Assembly: GCA_036365145.1 (NCBI GenBank)
Contig: JAEOAD010002279.1
Span: 740,001 to 804,000 of the forward strand
DNA from: Orientallactaga sibirica
Lineage: Eukaryota; Chordata; Mammalia; Rodentia; Dipodidae
Direction of reading: 5' to 3'
DNA length: 64,000 nt
The position numbers and the translations under genes are program-made. This document shows positions 31,806 to 42,288 of the stretch, piece by piece. Under the pieces are notes generated by a model. That model was not told the origin of the DNA. It did no database searches and saw nothing but the letters and a program-made list of their open reading frames with translations. Position 1 is the stretch's first letter. Each line of letters begins with the position of its first letter.

Positions 31806-32010
31806 TTCTTTTTAATATTTATTTTAATTTTATTTATTTATTTGAGAGAGAGAGTGAGAATGGGCACGCCAGGGCCTCTAGCCTCGGCAAATGAACTGCA
31901 GACGCATGCACCACCCTGTGCATCTGGCTTATGTGGGAAATGGAGAATCGAACTGGGGTCCTTAGGTTTCGCAGTCATGTGGGTTAACCACTAAGCCATC
32001 TCTCCAGCCC
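31806..32010 (-). mobile_element. DIP-type SINE, lineage S
   Basis: Reverse copy with a slightly shortened B-box-to-head segment. Confidence 0.93.
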
Positions 32011-32089
32011 AAGCTGCACATTTCTTAATGGCGCTTTCCATTTGTAGAGTCATTGCAATCGTCACTTCTGATGCCTACACACGTCTTGG

Positions 32090-32290
32090 CTGTCCACAAA
32101 GCGTCTTCAGGTCCACGTTCTCCGTTGAGCCTCACAGGCATCCTGGAGAATAGAGGTGACATGCGCGGGATCATTATCTTCCTTTGATAAGTACCAGGAG
32201 GCAGAGAGAGGTGCAATGATTTGTCCACTGTCACACAGCTGGGCTAGAGACAAAGGAAGGATGACAATCCCCAGTCCCTGACACTGTTCA
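32090..32290 (-). mobile_element. MIR
   Basis: GAGCCTCACAGGCATCCTGG, AGGCAGAGAGAGGTGCAATG, TTTGTCCACTGTCACACAGC and GGGCTAGAGACAAAGGAAGG follow the antisense MIR body. Confidence 0.7.
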
Positions 32291-32940
32291 CGTGACTCAC
32301 ATCGCACCCATACCTGCTGGCTCTAGGCCTCCTCCGGCCCCACCTGATCACCATACAAGATAACGCTAGTTCTTGGGAAGTGATCAGTATATAACGAATA
32401 GCTAATATGATCAAGTACAATTCCCCTTGTCTTACAAAGGAAGGGAGTTCTCTTCTCAGGGGAATTCTGAGAGTTTTAAGAGCGTGTAGGAAACAAACCA
32501 TCCTTGCAAAGGACCACTGGGTCTGGTACCGCCCCCCCCATTGTCCTCACCATTCTGTGGAGGGAGAAAGAACGTTAAGAGATTGGGCTGAGGGTCACCA
32601 GCATCCAGGCTGGACATCAGACAGTCTCTGTGGCCGAGTAAAGAGTGGAACCAGAACCCTCTGCGAGAGTCCGCCCTGGCTCTCCCATGCAGTGTGTTGC
32701 TAAGTAGCCCCAGAAGCTCTTGTTAAGGGGCAGAAATGGATATTCCACACGCCAGCCTTGGGACTCATCGGCAGGCCCCATGTCTGAGGTCAAAAGGAAA
32801 TAAAAAAGGACCCATCCCTTTTATCTTGTGCCTCTGTTCATCTTGTTAGGGGCAACTTTGTCACTATTCTGTACTGTTCAAAAATAGTTACTTCCTTCCT
32901 AGAACCAGACCGTTACTCTTAGCTTGACAATACTCCTTCG
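32291..32940. other. Unique sequence, no gene recognised
   Basis: The plus frame 32407-32703 has no domain. No repeat recognised. Confidence 0.4.
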
Positions 32941-32944
32941 TGTC

Positions 32945-33030
32945 TGAGAAACATGTGACCTTGGATAAGTCATTTGCCATCTTTGGGCCTCAGTTTCCTA
33001 TTCTAGGAAGTGGCCTAGACCAGGTGACAT
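32945..33030 (+). mobile_element. MIR fragment
   Basis: CATGTGACCTTGGATAAGTC followed by TTTGGGCCTCAGTTTCC, the MIR 'tgtgaccttgggcaagttact...cctcagtttcc' segment. Confidence 0.65.
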
Positions 33031-33480
33031 TCTTTAGGACAATGAGAAAAGAAAATGCTCACAAGAAGACCTTGCCGAGCATTTTTCTGGTCAAAGATAG
33101 GGAGAGCAAGGACCGTGTTGCGGGCACTCTGAGGCCCCATGCCTAGCCCAAATCCTGCCATCCAAACGGTATTTGATAAATGGGGAGGGAGTGAATAAAA
33201 ACGACAAGGTCCCCCGGCTTAGGATGAACAATGCTACCACGGATCCCGTCTGTAGCTTGCATGCATTTCAAGTGTGACCCATTTCGTATTGGAGACTCCG
33301 GCTGTTAATCTTCTTAGAGTCTGTCAGCGTGTAGTCAGTGCCTTCAAACGGTCCCGTGACACAGAAGGCCAAGGCTTTGTCCCTGTGTCCAGGGGTCTGA
33401 GTGATTGATGGTCCAAGTTAGAGGAACAGCGGGAGTCCACTCAGCACACGCTTGCTAAGGGCATTTCAGAAGTCAATAAT
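33031..33480. other. Unique sequence, no gene recognised
   Basis: GTATTTGATAAATGG at about 33169 may be an old L2/MIR end. Otherwise nothing recognised. Confidence 0.35.
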
Positions 33481-33518
33481 TTTTTTTTTTTTGAGGCAAG
33501 CCCAACAGACTAGCTGTT

Positions 33519-33772
33519 ATTTTATTTATTTATTTATTTATTTATTTTTTGTTTTTTTATGCACAAGAGCGATGGAAGGAGGGGGATTGGCGTGCCAGGG
33601 CCTCCAGCTACTGTAATTGAACTCCTGATGGGTGCATCACTTTGTGTTCATGTGTAACCCTAGGCTCTTGCATCACCTTGTGCGTCTGGCTTAGGTTGGA
33701 CCTGGAGAACTGAACATGGGTCCTCTGGTTTTGCAGGCAAGTGTCTTAATCACCAAGCCATCTCTCTAGCCC
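33519..33772 (-). mobile_element. DIP-type SINE, lineage M
   Basis: Reverse copy with (TTTA)n and poly(T) tail complement, M-type GCATCACCTTGTGCGTCTGG. Confidence 0.9.
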
Positions 33773-33778
33773 AGAGGT

Positions 33779-34003
33779 TTTTTTTTTAATTTTTACATTT
33801 TTTTATTTTAGAGAGAGAGAGAATTGGCATGCCAGGGCCTCCGGACACTGGAACCCCAGATGCTTGCACCTCCTAATGGGCATGTGTGACCTTGCACTTG
33901 CCTCACCTTTGTGTGTCTGGCTTAGGTGGGATCTGGAGAGTCGAACATGGGTCCTTAGGCATCACATGCCAGCACTTTAAGTGCTAAGCCACCTCTCCAG
34001 CCC
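33779..34003 (-). mobile_element. DIP-type SINE, lineage M, second of pile-up
   Basis: Reverse copy between AGAGGTTTTTTTTTTAATT (33773) and AGAGGTTAATTTTT (34004), its TSD. Confidence 0.93.
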
Positions 34004-34013
34004 AGAGGTTAAT

Positions 34014-34171
34014 TTTTTTTTTTTTTTTTTGGTTTTGCAAGGTAGGGTCTCACTCTGGTCCAGGCTGACCTGGAATTCACTATGTAGTCTCAGGGTGGCC
34101 TCGAACTCTCGGCGATCCTACCTCTGCCTCCCGAGTGCTGGGATTAAAGGCGTGCACCACCACGCCCGGCT
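34014..34171 (-). mobile_element. B1 SINE, third of pile-up
   Basis: Reverse B1 between CAGAGGTTAATTTTT at 34003 and the same at 34173, its TSD, which is also the right TSD of the DIP before it. Confidence 0.95.
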
Positions 34172-34187
34172 TCAGAGGTTAATTTTT

Positions 34188-34902
34188 GAAGTAGAGTGAT
34201 GATCATGATAAGGGCCACCGTGAACCTTGGCTATCAGAAGGAAAGCCAGAGTTGATGGCCAGCATTAGCTTAGCTTCCAAACCAATGGCTCTGTTTAGCA
34301 ACCTGCTTCTCTCTTAGCAAGTGCATAGGAAGATATTCCTTTAGGGGACACAGCTTTGAATAGCTTGGAATCCCAATCTCCCTCCTCCTCGTCATCTGAT
34401 TTTAGTAGCATCAATAAAACTTAATGTTAATCATAACATCTGGCATTGAGGGACTGCATATGTCAAGAGCTTCAGGAACCAGATATTACTATGGACCAGA
34501 GAATTAAACTGAGACGCAGAGAATCTCAGCACCTCACGCCTGGTTTGCCGGTGAGAAGAGGGTAGTTCTGGGCTTCCTCTCTGTGTCTAATTGGATTGCA
34601 GAGTGGGAGTTGTTGGACAGTAAAATTCTGTTCCTCTGGTACAGGTCAAGTGACAGAAGTTTCAAAATGTCCTTCTCTCTCATCAAGCAGCTGGCTGACT
34701 CCTTGAGGTACACAGTTCACCCCAGGTATCCTTCCACGAGGCTGATTGACAAGCAGACTCCTTAACTGTTTCACGTGAATTACTGGACAATATAATGAAC
34801 CTCTATGTGAAAAGCCAAGATGCTGCCCAAAGTGCAGTCATTGACTTTGATGTTTTCCAGTCTGTGCAGGGCTACCCTGAACTTGCAAGATGGAGATAGA
34901 AA
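34188..34902 (-). other. Unique with MIR-like core at 34440-34590
   Basis: CATCTGGCATTGAGGGACTG, TCAAGAGCTTCAGGAACCAG and AACTGAGACGCAGAGAATC follow antisense MIR. The rest is unassigned. Confidence 0.45.
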
Positions 34903-34911
34903 GATGCTTGC

Positions 34912-35140
34912 GGGCTGGAGAGATGGCTTAACAGTTAAGGCACTTGCCTGCAAAGCCAAAAGACACAGGTTCAATTTCCCCAGGACCCACATAAGCCAGA
35001 TGCACAGGTGGCACATGCATCTGGAATTCATTTGCAGCAGCTAGAGGCCCTAGCATGCCCATTCTTTCTCTCTCTCTCTCTGTCTCTCTCTATCTCTTTC
35101 TGTCTCTCTGTATCTCTGTCTCAAGTAAATAAATAAAAGC
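34912..35140 (+). mobile_element. DIP-type SINE, lineage S, with possible 3' extension
   Basis: Full copy with CAAGTAAATAAATAAAAG tail. AGATGCTTG lies just before the head (34903-34911), but no copy follows the tail; the next AGATGCTTG is at 35331-35339, after about 190 bp of other sequence that ends in (AAAG)n. Confidence 0.93.
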
Positions 35141-35235
35141 TAAAGAAATGGCTTTAAAGTTCTTAGCCAAGTTTTCTTTGTTCTTCTATTTGTCAACCTT
35201 TTGCTATTTAATAAGATTATTATATATTTAAAAAA

Positions 35236-35264
35236 CAAACAAAGAAAGAAAGAAAGAAAGAAAA

Positions 35265-35312
<48 letters not shown>

Positions 35313-35326
35313 AAAGAAAGAAAGGA
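35236..35326. repeat. (AAAG)n microsatellite
   Basis: About 20 AAAG units with small interruptions, at the end of the non-SINE segment 35141-35235. Confidence 0.95.
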
Positions 35327-35339
35327 AAAATAGATGCTT

Positions 35340-35522
35340 GGGCTGGAGAGATGGCTTCGCGCTTAAGGCATTTGCCTGCAAAGCCAAAGGACCCCGGTTT
35401 GATTCCCCAGGACCCACATAAGCCAGATGCACAAGGGGGTGCATGTGTCTGGAGTTTGTTTGCAGTGGCTGGAGGCCCTGTTGCACCCATTCTCACCCTC
35501 TCTCTTTTCCCTCTCTCTTAAA
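35340..35522 (+). mobile_element. DIP-type SINE, lineage S, without A-rich tail
   Basis: Head to CT tract, then directly TTAAACCACTAATG; no AAATAAATAAA tail and no right-hand AGATGCTTG. Confidence 0.92.
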
Positions 35523-35644
35523 CCACTAATGATGTGTTGTTAAGTATCTCTGAACATATGTATTAAAGACATGGGGACTTGGGTCTATAGAATAAATTTC
35601 TAGAAATAGAATTTGGAAATAGAATTTCCAAAATTGTGAACCTT

Positions 35645-35798
35645 TCATTCCAGATGCGTGTGCCCCCTTGTGTGCATGTGCAACACTGCGTGCCTGTGTC
35701 ACTTTTGTGTCTGGCTCAACGTGGGACCTGGAGATTTGAACAGGCATTCTTAAGCTTTGCAGGCAGGCGCCTTAACTGCTAAGCCATCTCTCTAGCCC
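35645..35798 (-). mobile_element. DIP-type SINE, lineage L, 3' part missing
   Basis: Head and L block (GTGCATGTGCAACACTGCGTG) present; GA tract and tail complement absent. Confidence 0.9.
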
Positions 35799-35799
35799 T

Positions 35800-35890
35800 C
35801 TCAGAGTTATTTTGAGGGCTAAGTAAGTTCACTTTTATAAAGCCCTGTCACCGTCGCCCAGTGTATAGTAAGTACTCAGGACAAGCCAGC
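35800..35890 (+). mobile_element. MIR fragment
   Basis: TTATTTTGAGGGCTAAGTAAG, TATAAAGCCCTGTCACCG and CAGTGTATAGTAAGTACTC match the MIR 'gaggattaaatgagttaa...cacatagtaagcgctc' end. Confidence 0.6.
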
Positions 35891-36241
35891 TGCTGTCACT
35901 GTGCATCGAAAAAGATGGGTTGGAGTTGGAAATCAGAGGCACATGCAAATCCATGTTGAAAACTTGCCCTCCGTCCCATTCTCTTGGTTTTAAACCTGAC
36001 GACATCTGAGTTTGCAAGGTTCCCCGTGTTAGAACAAATTCAAGTAGAAGGAAAACTGGAGTCCAGAGACTAGTGGAGGGTGGCTGCCAAATTCTCTCTG
36101 GTAATTTCATTATCTTGGAAATTGAAAGGCCAGGTTGTGGCTGCACTGGGGCTTGTCAGGTTGCCTGCTCTGAGCTGGTACTTTGGCCGTTGTCACAGTC
36201 AAGGCTTTACTGCCAAGGAGCCTTTTGCCTGTTACTTTGTA
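35891..36241. other. Unique sequence, no gene recognised
   Basis: No repeat or coding signature seen. Confidence 0.4.
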
Positions 36242-36252
36242 GAAAATGAGGT

Positions 36253-36451
36253 ATTTTTAAAATATATATATATTCATTTATTTATTTGAGAGAGAGAGAA
36301 TGGGCATATCAGGACCTCCAGCCACTGCAAACGAACTCCAGATGCCTGCGCCCCCTTGTGCATCTGGCTTATGTGGGTCCTGGGGAATCAAAGAGGGATC
36401 CTTTGGCTTTGCAGGAAAATGCCTTAAGTGCAAAGCCATTTCTCCAGACCT
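36253..36451 (-). mobile_element. DIP-type SINE, lineage S
   Basis: Reverse copy; perfect TSD GAAAATGAGGT at 36242-36252 and 36452-36462. Confidence 0.96.
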
Positions 36452-36634
36452 GAAAATGAGGTTTGTTTGCTCTCAGCTGCCTGGAAGTCAGCCTGTCTTG
36501 AAGGAAGCAGGCTCATGGTATGCACAGGGTTGTGCCTCAAGCACTAGCACAGGGCAGAAAGCATCCACCTGTTCAGGGGCCCAGCAGCAAGGCAGTGCCC
36601 ACCTGACCCCTCCTCCACTGGGGACACCTAACTG

Positions 36635-36795
36635 CTTTTTTTTTTTTTTTTTTTTTCTCAAGGTAGGGTCTCGCTCTGGCCCAGGCTGACCTAGAATTCA
36701 CTATGTAGTCCCAGGGTGGCCTCAAACTCACGGCTATCCTCCTACCTCTGCCTCTCCAGTGCTGGGATTCAAGGCGTACGCCACCACGCCTGGCT
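36635..36795 (-). mobile_element. B1 SINE
   Basis: Reverse B1; TSD CTAACTGCTT on both sides (about 36627 and 36797). Confidence 0.96.
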
Positions 36796-36810
36796 CTAAC
36801 TGCTTGCTTT

Positions 36811-37770
36811 AAGTCACACTCCATGTGGGCTGTAAAGAGAGTTCCCCCCAAGATGTACTCCTGCCACACTCATAGACAACACTTTTTCCTCTCATGACCA
36901 TAATCGCCCAGAATATTTGGAGCTGGATCACAGACATCCAGAGCCAATCTGCTGCCACATTCCCCTCCTCTCTCCCTGTCTCACACACACCTGAGCCTTT
37001 ATTATACAATGCGTGGGCACTCTCTGATGTCCACTCTGTCCTGAGCAGGGGTTTTGGCTAAATATGGTGCCCAATAGCTTCAAGGGATCAAGCCCCTTTT
37101 GAGAATTTTTTTTTTCTTTTCTTTTTCTGCTAAGAAGATGAGCTGAGGGAGATTGAAAACAAGGCTATCAGCTTTGATGTCTTAAGTATGAAATTCCAGG
37201 GGCTTACCAGCCGCCAAGTTCCGGTTCCTCTGCAGCTGAGAGTAAGATTTAAGGGAATGGCCTTATTCTGCGCCTCCTGGGTGACAAGCCACGATGGAGA
37301 AACAGCCCAAGGAAGCTAAGAGAGAAGGGTGGAGGTGATGGCTGGGGGTGGGGACTGGTCAGGGGGATTTGATCATTCCCCAGTTCTGCCCCCTTTTCTT
37401 TTCTTCTCTTTTTTTTTCTTTTTTTTTTTTTTTTTGGTAAAAATAATTCACTTTGGGAATTTTTTTTGCCATCACAAAATACATGCTCATTAGCAAGAAC
37501 TGAGAAAATATGGAAAATGAGAAAGAGCAAGACAAATTAATAATGTTTCCCATTCACCAGAGAGAAACATTGTGCTGCTTGTTTTCTATGGTGATAATAA
37601 GAAGTTGATGTTATTTCTTGGTCTGTCTGTGAACCTTCCTATGGATTACTTATCTCTTTTAGTTCTTTGGTGTGCTTGCTTCATTGGTTCTATTTTTCTG
37701 TTGCCCAACCGCCATGATAAAACACATTTTTTCAAGTCATTGCAAAATCTCTATAACTCGCATGTTAGTC
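36811..37770. other. Unique, with T-rich run at 37396-37437
   Basis: About 960 bp with no recognised repeat apart from the T-rich run and no coding signature. Confidence 0.4.
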
Positions 37771-37786
37771 TAGGGATTCTTCTTCT

Positions 37787-37947
37787 TCTTCTTTTTTTTT
37801 TTTTGGTTTTTCGAGCTAGGGTCTCACTCTGGTTCAGGCTGACCTGGAATTAACTATGTAGTCTCAGGGTGGCCTTGAACTCTCGGCGATCCTCCTACCT
37901 CTGCCTCCCCAGTGCTGGGATTAAAGGCTTGCACCACCACGCCCAGC
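37787..37947 (-). mobile_element. B1 SINE
   Basis: Reverse B1; TSD TAGGGATTCTT at 37771 and 37948. Confidence 0.96.
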
Positions 37948-38013
37948 TAGGGATTCTTTATTTAGCCCACACTGAAATCACTGTGAGAGTTCATGAGAAT
38001 TCTGGGTGTTTTA

Positions 38014-38019
38014 AAAAAT

Positions 38020-38062
<43 letters not shown>

Positions 38063-38257
38063 TTATTTGAGAGAGATTTAGAGAGGAAGAGGCACAGAGA
38101 AAGAGAGAATGGGCGTGCCAGGGCCTCCAGCCACTGCCTATGACCTCCAGACGCACACACCCCCTTGTGCATCTGGCTTACGTGGGTCCTGAGGAATTGA
38201 ACCAGGGTCCTTAGGTTTCGCAGGCAAACACCTTAACCACTAAGTCATCTCTCCTGC
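38014..38257 (-). mobile_element. DIP-type SINE, lineage S, long (TTTA)n
   Basis: Reverse copy with about 13 TTTA units (38020-38068). Confidence 0.94.
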
Positions 38258-38424
38258 CCCCCCCATTCTCATTTTGCAGGTATATGGTTCATGGGCAACA
38301 TGAACATATGCATGGCATGTTTATATTGATATCATGAATGGCTTTTGCATAGATTTGTCTGTCTCCATCATCATTGATAATTTTTCTTTAAGTATAAGGA
38401 ATACGCTAGTAAACCACTGTCTTT

Positions 38425-38570
38425 GGTTATTCACTCATCTGTTCATTCCACATGTTGATTCACGGACCATCTATGTGCATAGATTCAGCCTTCCCCTAGG
38501 TGCTAAAGACCAAGGGCATGAAAGTTCCAGTTGCTGGTATTAATGAGCTTTTCCTAAGGAAGAGTAACAG
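38425..38570 (-). mobile_element. L2-like LINE 3' end
   Basis: TATTCACTCATCTGTTCATTCC, CCATCTATGTGCATAGATTC, CTAGGTGCTAAAGACCAAGG and GAAAGTTCCAGTTGCTGG follow the antisense L2 end ('ttcattcaacaaatatttattgagc...ctgtgctaggtgctggggat...'). Confidence 0.5.
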
Positions 38571-38715
38571 AAAGAATTACAACAACACCATGGCAACTTG
38601 TAAGGCATGCTGTAAAGGGAAGCTTTCTATTCTTTTGGGAAGCCAACAAAGCTTCTGTGAGGGGGTGACATGTCGGTGAATCTTTATGCCAGCATAGGAG
38701 TTGCTGGATGACTTT

Positions 38716-38747
38716 TTAAAAAATGTATTTATTTGAGATAAAGAGAG

Positions 38748-38789
<42 letters not shown>

Positions 38790-38969
38790 GTAGAGAGAGA
38801 AGAAGGGGAGAGAAAGAGAATGGGGGCACCAGGGCATACAGCTACTGCAAATGAACTCCAGATGCATGTGCCTCCTTGTGCATCTGGCTTATATGTATCT
38901 TTGGGAATCGAACCTGGGTCCTTTAGCTTTGCAGGCAAGTGCCTGAACTGCTAAGCCATGTCTCCTGCC
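38716..38969 (-). mobile_element. DIP-type SINE, lineage S, with (GAAA)n
   Basis: Reverse copy; (GAAA)n of about 11 units at 38748-38790 in the former GA tract. Confidence 0.94.
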
Positions 38970-39106
38970 CAAGTGATTCACTCTAAAAGCAAAACCAGTC
39001 TTCTGCATTCACCTGCTCTCTCCCCACAGCTAGTAATATCCATGCTCAGATGTGCAGGAAATATAACTGCTAAGGGTCCAGTTGGGAAAAGACAAACTAC
39101 ATTTGG

Positions 39107-39111
<5 letters not shown>

Positions 39112-39163
<52 letters not shown>
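39112..39163. repeat. (CA)n microsatellite
   Basis: About 26 uninterrupted CA units. Confidence 0.98.
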
Positions 39164-39164
<1 letters not shown>

Positions 39165-39203
39165 GTTCAGTGAAACAGCTAAACAAGCTGAAAGAGAAAA
39201 TGG

Positions 39204-39405
39204 GGCCTGGAGAGATGGCTTAGCACTTAAAGTGCCTGCGTGTGAAGCCTAAAGACCCATGTTTGACTCTCCTGATCCCACGTAAGCCAGATGCACAAAG
39301 GTGAGGCAAGTGCAAGGTCGCACATGCCCACTAGGTGGCGCAAGCATCTGGAGTGTGATTGCAGAGAGTGTGTTCTCTAAAATAAAAAGTCTTTGAAAAA
39401 AAATA
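39204..39405 (+). mobile_element. DIP-type SINE, lineage M, short 3' end
   Basis: Head GGCCTGGAGAGATGGCTTAG, M block GAGGCAAGTGCAAGGTCGCA; the CT tract is largely missing. TSD GAAAGAGAAAATGG at 39190-39203 and 39406-39419. Confidence 0.94.
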
Positions 39406-39419
39406 GAAAGAGAAAATGG

Positions 39420-39843
39420 GAAAAGTGAGGTCAAGGCACAGTTAGTTAGGAACAGGATCCTGCTGCGGGACATAGGTCTGCTAAACCTCTGGGAGTTGTC
39501 ATAGTCCTGGGGCTTTGTAGTCCCCAACCCCCACTTTTGCTGCCATGGGGCTGGGGGCCTGGCCTGACAGTGCTGGCATCCAGGAGACATGGGTGACTGT
39601 GCAGCCAATGCTGGAATAGAGGAGGCACTGTGTGGCTGAGCTGAAACCTCCAGAGGGCTGGCTGGCTGGCATGACACACGGCTGGGAGGATCACTGGTTG
39701 GAGACGCACGTGCAAAGTGAACACTTGTGGGTGGCGTTGGGATTTGAGGGAGCACGACTTGGGAGCTCCAAGCTCTGGGACAAGATGGGGAAAAAGGCAT
39801 TGCACCATAGGGATGAAATTGCCCACTGACATCGGAGGTTTGC
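39420..39843. other. Unassigned GC-richer stretch
   Basis: Richer in G and C than the flanks. Minus frames 39249-39851 and 39446-39832 (about 128-200 codons) run through it, but one reads antisense DIP at its end and neither shows a domain. A decayed retroelement interior is possible. Confidence 0.35.
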
Positions 39844-39858
39844 CTGTGCACTGCTCTT

Positions 39859-40098
39859 ATTTATGTATTTATTTATTTAGAGAGAGACAGAGAGAGAGAA
39901 AGAGAATGGGGGCACCAGAGCCTCTCAGCTGCTGTGAATGAACTCCAGACGTGTGCGCTGCCCCCCATTGTGCGCATGTGCGGCATTGCGTGCTTGCATC
40001 ACTTTTGTGTCTGGCTAAATGTGGGACCTGGAGAATTGAACCGGGGTCCTTAGGCTTCTCAGGCATACATATTAACCACTAAGCCATCCCTCCAGCCC
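39859..40098 (-). mobile_element. DIP-type SINE, lineage L
   Basis: Reverse copy; perfect 15-bp TSD CTGTGCACTGCTCTT at 39844-39858 and 40099-40113. Confidence 0.97.
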
Positions 40099-40113
40099 CT
40101 GTGCACTGCTCTT

Positions 40114-40388
40114 GACAGGATGCTGGCATCCTCTCCTTTCCTTTTGCCTTCTGATATCCTTTTAGAACTCACTATGCCCAAACCACTTAAGTACAGGCCA
40201 AAGAACATGGCATTAGACAGGTTTTGGAGTCCCAAATAGCTGAGGGTAGAAATGGCACTGAAAATAAAATGGCATGCGGCCAGTATGCAGAGAAAGGGGA
40301 CATTCTCCTGCCTGCCACCCATTTGCACACTGCCTGGGGGAATAAGGCAGCCCAGTGGTTGTGTAGTCCATATCTCCATTTATTCTCA
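40114..40388. other. Unique sequence, no gene recognised
   Basis: Ends in a T18 run (40397-40415). Nothing else recognised. Confidence 0.4.
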
Positions 40389-40427
40389 AGAAATTCTTTT
40401 TTTTTTTTTTTTTTTAATTATCCTTAC

Positions 40428-40600
40428 GACAGGCCTGGTGGCCAAGGCTTATAATCCCAGCGACTGGAGAGATTTTGACTGGAGGATCAAAGGTTCAAGG
40501 CCTGCCTTGGCTACAGAGTGAGTTCAAGACCAGCCTGGGCAACTTAGACTCTGTCTCGAGATGAAAATTAAAAACAATTAAAACAATTAAAAATTGGAGG
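40428..40600 (+). mobile_element. Proto-B1-like SINE
   Basis: AGGCCTGGTGGCCAAGGCTT, ATAATCCCAGCGACTGGAG, AAGACCAGCCTGGGCAAC and GACTCTGTCTCGAG, older 7SL type than the abundant B1. Confidence 0.7.
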
Positions 40601-40694
40601 AGTCCTAATCAAAACTAAAGATGTCATGAATAAGCCATATGGAAACTTACTTTTTCACTAGGTAAATAATATATATGTTAAAAAAAAATTGAGA

Positions 40695-40850
40695 GCCGGG
40701 CGTGGTGGCACACACCTTTAATCCCAGCACTCGGGAGACAGAGGTAGGAGGATCGCCATGAGTTCAAGGCTACCCTGAGAATACAGAGTGAATTACAGCT
40801 CAGCCTGAGCTAGAGTGAAACCCTACCTCGAAAGAACAAAAATTTAAAAA
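40695..40850 (+). mobile_element. B1 SINE
   Basis: GCCGGGCGTGGTGGCACACA through TGAGCTAGAGTGAAACCC to an A-rich tail. Confidence 0.95.
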
Positions 40851-40934
40851 AATTAAAAATAGAGAGTTTGGGCAGAAGTACCCTGTGAGAATGGATCATG
40901 CTATGCCCAGAAGCCATATGTTGTTATAAGAAAA

Positions 40935-41042
40935 AGCCACGCGCCTTTAATCCCAGCACTCGGGAGGCAGATAGGAGGATTGTTATGCCACCCTGAGAAA
41001 TAGTTAATTCCAGGTCAGCCTGTCAAAGAAAAGAAAAGAAAA
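40935..41042 (+). mobile_element. B1 SINE with internal deletions
   Basis: CGCCTTTAATCCCAGCACTC and AATTCCAGGTCAGCCTG present; several blocks missing; (AAAAG)n tail. Confidence 0.85.
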
Positions 41043-41049
41043 TTTTAGT

Positions 41050-41634
41050 GCCAGGGGTGGGATGCCTGCAAGTGAGGACCCTGATGTCCTCCAAGCATTA
41101 CAGGGCATTGCCAAGGCTCTGGGTTGCCCACCAGAACTAGATGGTAAGACCCTATTGCTGAAGACTACGCAATGCTTGGGCTCCAGGTCACTGAGAAATC
41201 AAGCTGGGGCTGAGCTGGGAACCTCCTCTCTATTGATGAGCCGTCAGGATGCTGGGAAGAGCTGTGCAGCTGGTGGGGGAGAGAAGTCATCAGTGGTCTT
41301 AACCAGCAGTGGACCCTGCAAGCTTTGCAGCTGGCCAGCCAGGCCAAATGTACCAACTGGTGCAATGGTGGCATGTCTGTTATGGGGGAACCAATGGCTC
41401 TCTCATTGGAGTCGAGGCCTGTTTCATGGGAAGGAATTCCTGCCTTGGTAGGGCAAACCTAATCAAAAGCCTATGGCTGGCAGGGTCATAAGCCCTAGAG
41501 AAGGAAGCGATTACTATTGTCTGGATAAATGCATATATTATGCCCAAGAAACTGCCCTCAAAATAGTTATGTTAATGCCCATGTATTAAAGCTACTCTTG
41601 CTTTTGGTTAGAAAAGCTTCTCTTTTTAAAAAAT

Positions 41635-41678
<44 letters not shown>

Positions 41679-42287
41679 TGAGAGAGAAAGAGGGGAGAGA
41701 GAGAGAGAGAGACAGGGAGAGAATGGGTGTGCCAGCACATCCAGCCACTGCAAACGAACTCTCGATGCATGTGCCCCCTTGTGCATCTGGCTTACATGGG
41801 CCCTGGAGAATTGAACCGGGATCCTTTGACTTTGCAGGCAAATGCCCTAAGTGCTAAGCCATCTCTGAAAAGCTGAAAAGCTGAAAAGCTGAAAAGCTTC
41901 TCTTTTCAAATGCTGGTGACCGCCGGTGAGACCAAAGTGCTTGAGAAGAAATGACAGTGATGTGTGCAGCATGAAATGAGGAATCTCTAGCACATTCTCT
42001 AAGGCACAGGGACTACTGAGGAAGAAGTGTAAGAGCCAAAGGAAGGGGAGGACTTTTCTTGTCTTCCAGACACATCGTGACTCATGGTGGCGGGCATGAC
42101 CTACACAAGACCTGCTGAATAGGAGAGGGCCAATGATACCCAAAGAGAAAAGAGACTAATTGGAAAGAAATAAGGATACAGTGGAGGAGGGATTTGATAA
42201 GGGGAAAGAAGTGGTTTGTGAGAGGGGATTGCGTGGCTGTGTATTGTCTATATGTTCCGAGGTTGTCAATAAAAAGTTTAAAAAAAT
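41050..42287 (+). mobile_element. L1-like 3' region, split by a DIP
   Basis: Two parts (41050-41625 and 41906-42287) rejoin cleanly at a SINE TSD. The last part holds AGAGAAAAGAGACTAATTGG, GGAGGGATTTGATAAGGGG and TTGTCAATAAAAAGTTT, and matches in order the end at 51716-52258 (AAAGAGAGACTGATTG, GGAGTATGATGGAAAG, TTGTCAATAAAAAAC). This resembles rodent L1 3'-UTR ends. The frame 41062-41451 has no reverse-transcriptase motif. Confidence 0.5.
41626..41866 (-). mobile_element. DIP-type SINE, lineage S
   Basis: Reverse copy with (TTTA)n. TSD GAAAAGCTTCTCTTT at 41611-41625 and 41891-41905, the right one preceded by three extra GAAAAGCT units (41867-41890). Confidence 0.96.
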
Positions 42288-42288
42288 A

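Noticed and set aside
39249..39851. 200-codon minus-strand frame
   Set aside because: C-terminal part is antisense DIP; the rest is proline/serine/histidine-rich without domain or repeat match that I recognise.
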